Shown: positions 6,571-11,325 of the stretch, piece by piece
Position numbering within the stretch: position 1 is the stretch's first letter
Layout of the letters: every line of letters begins with the position of its first letter
Assembly: GCA_023135015.1 (NCBI GenBank)
Contig: JAGLTZ010000042.1
Coordinates: 1-11,325, forward strand
Direction: 5' to 3'
DNA length: 11,325 nt
Source of the DNA: Candidatus Latescibacterota bacterium
GTDB lineage: Bacteria; Blakebacterota; Blakebacteria; Blakebacterales; Blakebacteraceae
Notes under the pieces: generated by a model
Databases searched by the model: none
The model's input: only the letters and a program-made list of their open reading frames with translations
What the model was told of the DNA's origin: nothing
Program-made: the position numbers and the translations under genes

Positions 6571-7989
6571 GTGCGCCGCTCAATATTATTACCGGTATGG
6601 ATGGTGTCGCTATGTGTGACACTATCCGGATTGCAGCCGGCATTTGCGCAATCTAAACCAGACCTTTCTTACAATAATTGGATGGTTGGCATCACCGCTG
6701 GAGTCCTAACAGCTCACGGCCCCAAGCTCGTTCGCCGTCACCTGCCACCGATCATCGGTATCATCGCAAAGAAACAGCTATCAGCAGGCAGTAACATTAT
6801 CGCTGAAGCACATTACAGTCTCTGGGGAGAGACACAGACATTCACTGATTGGTACTCCTATTACCGCCCTCTGTTTTCTTATTTCAGGGAACCCTTTGAT
6901 TACGTGGAACCTCCTGAATATCCGAGACCCCCTAAAGAAATAAAGATGGAATCGATCCGGTTGAATGTCGGATATGAAACCTCAGCCGTATCCTTTCTGA
7001 GGCTTCCGATATTCGTCGGAGGAAAGCTCGGACTGCGGTTCTACGAGGAGCGTTGGCAATATTGGCAGAGGATGGATTATTTTAAATATCGCCCACCGGC
7101 TATTCCGGGTCCTGGAGAGATTCTCATATACCCTCCGGAAAGACCTTCCCTTGAACCAATTCGACACACAAAACGCAGCGAGACTCAGATCACTGTCAGC
7201 CTTTTTGGGGGACTGCGCTTCGGAAGGCCGAACCGGGGACAATGTATCTACGTGGAATATTCTATTCCGCATGAACTCCTAGAGTGGATAGGTGGCGATG
7301 CACCCTCACAGAGTACTGATGGAGGTTTCCGCATACTGGCTGTTTATCCAATTCTACACCTCACCGGAGACCGTGAAAGGCGCAACGACACAGTGCGTAC
7401 AATGGATATTGGAGGTGTCGATCTCATGGTTGGGAAGGCCGGATTTGGTAGTGGCATCCGTACGCAGCCGGGGAAATCGATGTACGGATTTCAGCTATCG
7501 TGGATCATCAAACCACGGGTGTTTCTGAATGCAGAGGTGAGCACGATTTATTGGAGGGATTTCCAGCCTCGAGACTACCAAACCTTGCCAGATCTTGAGT
7601 TGGGTCTCTGGTGGGATCGACTGGTAATCGATGGACGCATATGGGAATTCAGCATCGGCCCGACACTATCCGTACTGAGAGGATCAGGGCCACAGGTAAG
7701 TATGGGTGTATTTGCAGGCATCCGCCGGCAGCGGGAGTTCTGGGATTACGATACCACAGGATGGAACGTATCCCTTCCTTGGGACACACCTCCCGCAAGC
7801 CCTGGCATCCAGGTGGACGGCCTGCTTGGACTGAAGCTGGTATTGGCCCTCAGCCAACACCCCACCGCCGTACGGGCACAAATCGGATTTGCTGACAAGA
7901 GATGGGAAATCACACCGGATGAACGGAGGAACCTCATTGATACAAGCGGTTATAGATTCGCCCTCCTGATACCACTCGGAAGTTTCTGA
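6571..7989 (+). CDS. Secreted beta-rich protein, probable outer-membrane beta-barrel, function unknown
   Basis: I do not recognise this 472-residue family. The GTG start at 6571 is chosen because it follows GGGGGGAG (6561-6568) and gives a complete Sec signal peptide: basic MRRS, a hydrophobic core, and likely cleavage after AFA at residue 26. The mature part is rich in Trp, Tyr and Phe and shows many strand-length stretches with alternating hydrophobic residues separated by polar turns, for example VSMGVFAGIRRQ and the VDGLLGLKLVLAL stretch. The last residue is Phe. These features suit an outer-membrane beta-barrel, which is an inference. Two proline-rich segments (about residues 105-126 and 172-196) may be surface loops. 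No Cys-rich, TonB-box, OmpA or enzyme motif is visible. The lipoprotein gene follows after 14 nt, so the two products may act together in the envelope. Local GC is lower than in the flanking enzyme genes. Confidence 0.7.
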   Translation: MRRSILLPVWMVSLCVTLSGLQPAFAQSKPDLSYNNWMVGITAGVLTAHGPKLVRRHLPPIIGIIAKKQLSAGSNIIAEAHYSLWGETQTFTDWYSYYRPLFSYFREPFDYVEPPEYPRPPKEIKMESIRLNVGYETSAVSFLRLPIFVGGKLGLRFYEERWQYWQRMDYFKYRPPAIPGPGEILIYPPERPSLEPIRHTKRSETQITVSLFGGLRFGRPNRGQCIYVEYSIPHELLEWIGGDAPSQSTDGGFRILAVYPILHLTGDRERRNDTVRTMDIGGVDLMVGKAGFGSGIRTQPGKSMYGFQLSWIIKPRVFLNAEVSTIYWRDFQPRDYQTLPDLELGLWWDRLVIDGRIWEFSIGPTLSVLRGSGPQVSMGVFAGIRRQREFWDYDTTGWNVSLPWDTPPASPGIQVDGLLGLKLVLALSQHPTAVRAQIGFADKRWEITPDERRNLIDTSGYRFALLIPLGSF

Positions 7990-8003
7990 AAGTATCGAGT
8001 AGA

Positions 8004-8735
8004 ATGAGTAGAGCGAATCCATTCAACCAATCTACCAGCCGTAGAGGATGTTCTCGGACCGCAAACTACACATGTGGAACCTTGTTCGTTGTCCTAATGC
8101 TCCTAGCCTGTTTTCCGCTGAATTCATGTAGCAAGCCTGAGAAGGGTATCGATACAGATGAAATCTTGGCTATGCTTCTGAGTATTCCTCCGATACCTAC
8201 CCCCCCTAAAACTGAAGAGAATTCACAAAACCAGGGATTTCTGCTCACGCTGGGCCATTGCAAAGATGTAGAAAGGTACCGGTATTACGCTTTTGATAAA
8301 CGGGTTCAGATCCTTTTGGATTCAAGTGATGTAGTCACGACTACTGTCAAGGAAGACACTATCTGGTGGGTATTAAAAAGTCAGGACGGTGTTAGCACAT
8401 ATACTTTGAGAGTGATCGTTGGGGATACGCTCAGATTTCGAATGGAATGGAGTGGGCCGGCGCATCAGGGCGGTGCCAGCAGTTGGCATGAAGGATGGAT
8501 AGTGCCGGCTATGTCGATTGGTCACATCACTACTGAGGTGGGCATACCGGATATACGGTGGCGGCTGGATGACGAATATTCGGCCGTTAGTTGTCTGTTT
8601 CTCCGGAGTTACGTGCTCGTCGATTCTATATACGGAGGTGGATACCTATTCGTGAGCGAGATGATGACTGTTGTTTTTGAAGCTCATTGGGACGCGTTTG
8701 GGCATGGTCGCATAGTAGGCTCATACAATTGGTGA
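8004..8735 (+). CDS. Putative lipoprotein, function unknown
   Basis: This 243-residue protein has no family I recognise. A long basic N-region (residues 1-26, with several Arg) is followed by a hydrophobic core (TLFVVLMLLACFPL) and a lipobox LNSC with Cys42. Ser at +2 predicts outer-membrane anchoring by the usual Lol rule. After the Cys comes a proline-rich linker (IPPIPTPPKTEEN, about residues 61-73). Beyond it is a compact domain of about 165 residues, rich in beta-forming residues and Trp, with no catalytic motif visible. The only Shine-Dalgarno-like sequence before the ATG is weak. The 14-nt gap after the preceding secreted protein suggests co-transcription and possibly translational coupling. 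An internal ATG at 8097 would cut off the positive N-region and is unlikely. One sampled line (8281-8340) has about 40% GC, clearly below the neighbouring aminotransferase. Confidence 0.65.
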   Translation: MSRANPFNQSTSRRGCSRTANYTCGTLFVVLMLLACFPLNSCSKPEKGIDTDEILAMLLSIPPIPTPPKTEENSQNQGFLLTLGHCKDVERYRYYAFDKRVQILLDSSDVVTTTVKEDTIWWVLKSQDGVSTYTLRVIVGDTLRFRMEWSGPAHQGGASSWHEGWIVPAMSIGHITTEVGIPDIRWRLDDEYSAVSCLFLRSYVLVDSIYGGGYLFVSEMMTVVFEAHWDAFGHGRIVGSYNW

Positions 8736-8775
8736 AACCTTAATAGAACTGGCTCCTCGCTATTTTGTTGAGACA

Positions 8776-8790
8776 GCGGAATTTTTCCGC
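8776..8790. repeat. Short perfect inverted repeat before the aminotransferase
   Basis: GCGGAA-TTT-TTCCGC gives a 6-bp stem with a 3-nt loop in the 96-nt gap between the lipoprotein and the aminotransferase. It lies between a TTGAGA (8768-8773) and a TAGAAT, but their spacing is 22 nt, too long for a normal sigma-70 promoter. No T-run follows the stem. It may be an operator, a weak hairpin or chance. Confidence 0.3.
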
Positions 8791-8831
8791 AGATGTAGAA
8801 TCGTTGAGGTGCTTTCTAGTACATTAAGACC

Positions 8832-10208
8832 ATGGATGAAAATGCCAGACTGCTTGACCGGTTGAGCCGGCAGTACTTTGAGGAGTATCCGAGCGCCCAG
8901 GCTGAATTTGACCGGGCGGAGGAATCTCTGATCGACGGCGGAAGTCACACCCTGAGGTTGTTCGGCCCTGCACCCTTCCGGATCGTGGGCGCAAGCGGAT
9001 CCCGTTTAACCGACAGCGATGGGCACGAGATTCTCGATTTCTGGCAGGGGCACTATGCCAACGTCCTCGGGCACAACCCGCCCCTGATCACACAGGTACT
9101 GGCCCAACGGCTGGGTGGAGGATACGGGCTTCACACAGGTATTACGGAAAGCCTCCAGACCGATTTTGCCGCACTGCTGCTGAAGCTGATCGGCGCGGAA
9201 AAGATCCGGTTTACCTCCAGCGGGGCGCTTGCGGATATGTATTCCATAATGCTGGCCAGGGCATTTACCGGCCGGCCTCTGATTGTGAAGGTGGGTGGCG
9301 GCTGGCAGGGAGCCCATCCACTTGCCCTCAAGGGTGTTTCCTTCCGGGATGGCTACGATCACAGCGAATCGGCGGGTCTGTCCCCGAATGAAGTGGAAAG
9401 CGTTCTGCTGACACGGTACAACGATCCGGAGGACCTCACCGGGCTGTTCCAAACTCACGGAGATCGCATTGCCTGTTTTATTGTTGAGCCCTGGATGGGG
9501 ATGGGTGGATTCATGCCCGCCACACCCGAATATCTGCGAACCGCTCGCGAACTGACCCACAAGTATGGGGCTGTTCTGATTTTCGATGAGATCATCTCCG
9601 GTTTCCGTTTCTGCGCCGGCGGCGTCTTTAAACTCTACGGTGTACAGCCCGACATCTCCACATATGCCAAGGTCATCGGCGGCGGCATGCCACTGGCCGC
9701 CGTTGCGGGAAGAGAAGAAATCATGCGGCTGTGCAGCCCGGGCAGCGAGCGCCGTGTCAAGTTCGATGGCGGGACATTCTCCGCCCATCCGGCTGCTCTT
9801 CTGGCGGGTAATGCACTGGTGGAGTATCTGGCCGAACATGAAAATGATATCTATCCCCGGCTGGGAATGCTGGGAGAGAAGATGAGGAGGGGGGTTGAGG
9901 AGGCCTTCGCCCGGGAGGGTATATATGTTCAGTGTACTGGTTATGGAAACGAAGTGGTCACCGACAGCTCGCTGGGTATGATCCATTTTCCCGTGGAAGA
10001 AGGGATCCGGCTGACATGTCCCGACCAGGTCTGGAACCCGGCCGTCTGTGATGTGGAGCGCAGGGAAAAGGTGCTCAAACTGGCCTTCCTTCTGGAGAAG
10101 GTGTACGTGATGCACGGCCTGGGTGTGCTTTCCACCGAACACACCGAGGACGACCTCGAGTGGCTGTTTGCAGCATGTGAAGGTGCCGCCCGGCGCATTA
10201 AAACTTGA
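8832..10208 (+). CDS. Class III PLP-dependent aminotransferase, glutamate-1-semialdehyde aminomutase-like
   Basis: This 458-residue protein has the fold-type I class III layout: FDEIISGFR (251-259) with Asp252, which pairs with the PLP pyridine nitrogen, then YAKVIGGGMPLAAVAGR (278-294) with the Schiff-base Lys280, and a GGTFSAHPAALLAG segment (about 315-328). The IACFIVEP stretch (213-220) also fits glutamate-1-semialdehyde aminomutase (HemL) and related transaminases. Two conserved places differ from HemL. The usual NSGTEA is SSGALAD (129-135), and the aromatic-His-Gly of YHG is W158-Q159-G160. With no haem genes nearby, I do not call it HemL. It probably moves an amino group on an unidentified substrate in the cytosol. 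No good SD precedes the ATG; GAGGTG lies 22 nt upstream. The GH127 gene follows 54 nt downstream and may be co-transcribed. Confidence 0.88.
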   Translation: MDENARLLDRLSRQYFEEYPSAQAEFDRAEESLIDGGSHTLRLFGPAPFRIVGASGSRLTDSDGHEILDFWQGHYANVLGHNPPLITQVLAQRLGGGYGLHTGITESLQTDFAALLLKLIGAEKIRFTSSGALADMYSIMLARAFTGRPLIVKVGGGWQGAHPLALKGVSFRDGYDHSESAGLSPNEVESVLLTRYNDPEDLTGLFQTHGDRIACFIVEPWMGMGGFMPATPEYLRTARELTHKYGAVLIFDEIISGFRFCAGGVFKLYGVQPDISTYAKVIGGGMPLAAVAGREEIMRLCSPGSERRVKFDGGTFSAHPAALLAGNALVEYLAEHENDIYPRLGMLGEKMRRGVEEAFAREGIYVQCTGYGNEVVTDSSLGMIHFPVEEGIRLTCPDQVWNPAVCDVERREKVLKLAFLLEKVYVMHGLGVLSTEHTEDDLEWLFAACEGAARRIKT

Positions 10209-10251
10209 GGGGATACCGAAGTATTCATCGAAACCGTGGCGGGTATGGATC

Positions 10252-10256
10252 GGAGG
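10252..10256 (+). promoter_or_regulatory. Ribosome binding site of the GH127 gene
   Basis: GGAGG lies 6 nt before the ATG at 10263. It is a near-ideal Shine-Dalgarno site and fixes the start of a reading frame that would otherwise be easy to overlook because it has no stop in the window. Confidence 0.75.
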
Positions 10257-10262
10257 GAAACC

Positions 10263-11325
10263 ATGACTGTTTTGCGCCTCTTTTCAGTAAAGGCAATACC
10301 GGTCATTACACTGGCATTTCTAATGGGTATGTCGGCCTGCAGCAAAGAGGATCTTGCGATTTCGCCCGTCGATTTCACGAAGGTGCAGGTACAGGATGCT
10401 TTCTGGACACCGCGGATGGAGACAAACCGCGAGGTCACCATACCCTACGATTTCCAGAAGTGTGAAGAGACCGGTCGGATCAGCAATTTCGCCAAGGCGG
10501 GCGGTCTCATGGAGGGTGAGTTCGAGGGGATTTACTACAACGATTCGGATGTGTACAAAGTCATCGAAGGTGCGTCCTATTCGCTCGCCATAGCCTACGA
10601 TGAAAAACTCGATCACTACCTGGATGAGCTGATTTCAAAGATCGCGGCTGCCCAATGGGATGACGGTTACCTGAATACTTACTACACGCTCGTTGAACCG
10701 GAGAAGCGCTGGACCGACATGAAGTGGAGGCACGAGCTCTACTGCACGGGTCATCTCTTCGAGGCCGCCGTGGCGCACCATCAGGCCACTGGCAAGCGCA
10801 CGCTTCTCGAGGTCGCAGTGAGGCTGGCCGACCACATAGACTCGGTCTTTGGACCCGACCGGTTGCGCGAGGTGCCCGGACACGAGGAGATCGAGATAGG
10901 TCTGGCCAGACTCTACAGGGCGACCGGCGAAGTAAGTTACCTTGAGCTGGCCACCTTCTTCTTGGACGAACGCGGTAACCCCGAGGGCCATGAGCTCTAT
11001 GGCGAGTACTGCCAGGATCACAAGCCTGTAGTCGAACAGGATGAAGTGGTGGGTCATGCTGTTCGAGCCGGTTATCTCTATAGCGGAATGGCGGATGTGG
11101 CCGCACTTACGGGCGAGAAAGAGTATGTAAAGGCTCTCGACCGGATATGGGAGAATATTGTTTCAAAGAAGCTCTACATCACAGGTGGTATCGGTGCGCG
11201 GCGGGACAGGGAGGGTTTCGGTGACGACTACGAGCTGCCGAACGCTACTTCATACAATGAGACATGCGCTGCAATCGCCTTCGCGATGTGGAATTACCGC
11301 ATGTTCCTTCTACACCGCGACGCCA
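10263..11325 (+). CDS. GH127-family glycoside hydrolase lipoprotein (beta-L-arabinofuranosidase family), 3' truncated by the window edge
   Basis: The frame is open from the ATG at 10263 to the window end (354 residues). It starts with a lipoprotein signal peptide: MTVLRLFSVK, a hydrophobic core, and lipobox MSAC with Cys26 and Ser at +2, suggesting an outer-membrane lipoprotein. The mature part matches GH127 (formerly DUF1680). It shows the VQDAFWTPRMETNR start motif, AAAQWDDGYLNTYY, the HELYCTGHLFEAAVAHHQATG helix pair, KLYITGGIGARRDREGFG, and ELPNATSYNETCAA. In the characterised enzyme HypBA1, Glu322 is an active-site acid and Glu338 and Cys340 bind zinc. Here Glu317, Glu333 and Cys335 keep exactly those 16- and 18-residue spacings. 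The nucleophile Cys region is beyond the window. The family removes beta-L-arabinofuranose from plant glycans such as extensin side chains, but family members vary in specificity. Confidence 0.92.
   Translation, partial: MTVLRLFSVKAIPVITLAFLMGMSACSKEDLAISPVDFTKVQVQDAFWTPRMETNREVTIPYDFQKCEETGRISNFAKAGGLMEGEFEGIYYNDSDVYKVIEGASYSLAIAYDEKLDHYLDELISKIAAAQWDDGYLNTYYTLVEPEKRWTDMKWRHELYCTGHLFEAAVAHHQATGKRTLLEVAVRLADHIDSVFGPDRLREVPGHEEIEIGLARLYRATGEVSYLELATFFLDERGNPEGHELYGEYCQDHKPVVEQDEVVGHAVRAGYLYSGMADVAALTGEKEYVKALDRIWENIVSKKLYITGGIGARRDREGFGDDYELPNATSYNETCAAIAFAMWNYRMFLLHRDA

Noticed and set aside
6483..6656. Small ORF starting at ATG 6483 before the secreted protein
   Set aside because: It has no SD, no recognisable sequence, and overlaps the signal peptide coding region of the 6571 gene in another frame.
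8776..8790. Inverted repeat as a terminator of the lipoprotein gene
   Set aside because: No T-run follows the short stem on either strand.
9006..10142. A 378-codon open frame on the minus strand across the aminotransferase
   Set aside because: The plus-strand frame has full class III aminotransferase motifs; the antisense protein has no recognisable domain and is the usual shadow of a GC-biased gene.
8832..10208. Assignment of the aminotransferase as HemL (haem biosynthesis)
   Set aside because: Conserved GTEA and YHG motifs differ and no haem genes are nearby, so only the broader family is called.
10561..11106. Open frames on the minus strand (181 and 140 codons) opposite 10561-11106
   Set aside because: The plus strand is a continuous GH127 frame with catalytic-region motifs; the antisense translations are Arg/Pro-rich and unlike any family.
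1..11325. CRISPR array, insertion sequence, prophage, tRNA or toxin-antitoxin module
   Set aside because: No regularly spaced repeats, transposase, integrase or tRNA-like cloverleaf was seen anywhere in the window.

Overview
The window reads as chromosomal DNA of a Gram-negative bacterium. Three of its proteins carry lipoprotein signal peptides, a fourth has a Sec signal peptide and looks like an outer-membrane beta-barrel, and most genes have Shine-Dalgarno sites. GC is moderate: hand-counted lines give about 60% in the enzyme genes and 40-50% in parts of 6.6-8.7 kb. A tandem ThyX-like protein, a class I fructose-bisphosphate aldolase, a GH127 lipoprotein and poorly recognisable envelope proteins together would suit an FCB-group or little-cultured phylum. 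That placement is an inference and no phylogenetic marker is present.

Layout. (1) Positions 2-757 (+) hold the C-terminal half of a family C69 dipeptidase whose catalytic N-terminus is outside the window. (2) Positions 785-2314 (-) encode a protein with two fused ThyX-like halves, each with a partly degraded active-site motif. (3) Positions 2492-3727 (-) encode a lipoprotein built of repeated beta-propeller blades. (4) Positions 3889-5091 and about 5226-6251 (+) encode an iron-dependent YqhD/butanol-dehydrogenase-type aldehyde reductase and a class I aldolase. These probably form a small carbon-metabolism unit, divergent from the lipoprotein. (5) Positions 6252-6570 are a non-coding stretch with an imperfect long hairpin and short repeats. 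(6) Positions 6571-7989 and 8004-8735 (+) encode an unrecognised secreted beta-rich protein and an unrecognised lipoprotein, 14 nt apart and probably co-transcribed. (7) Positions 8832-10208 (+) encode a GSAM-like class III PLP enzyme. (8) Positions 10263 to the window end (+) encode the N-terminal 354 residues of a GH127 (beta-L-arabinofuranosidase family) lipoprotein.

How the genes fit together. The GH127 lipoprotein would act on arabinose-containing glycans at the cell surface. The aldolase and the aldehyde reductase would work in central sugar metabolism. Nothing links these into one proven pathway. I see no phage, insertion sequence, CRISPR array, toxin-antitoxin or defence module. The best candidates for something undescribed are the tandem ThyX protein, where the two halves keep complementary parts of the motif, and the orphan envelope pair at 6571-8735 with its structured upstream region.
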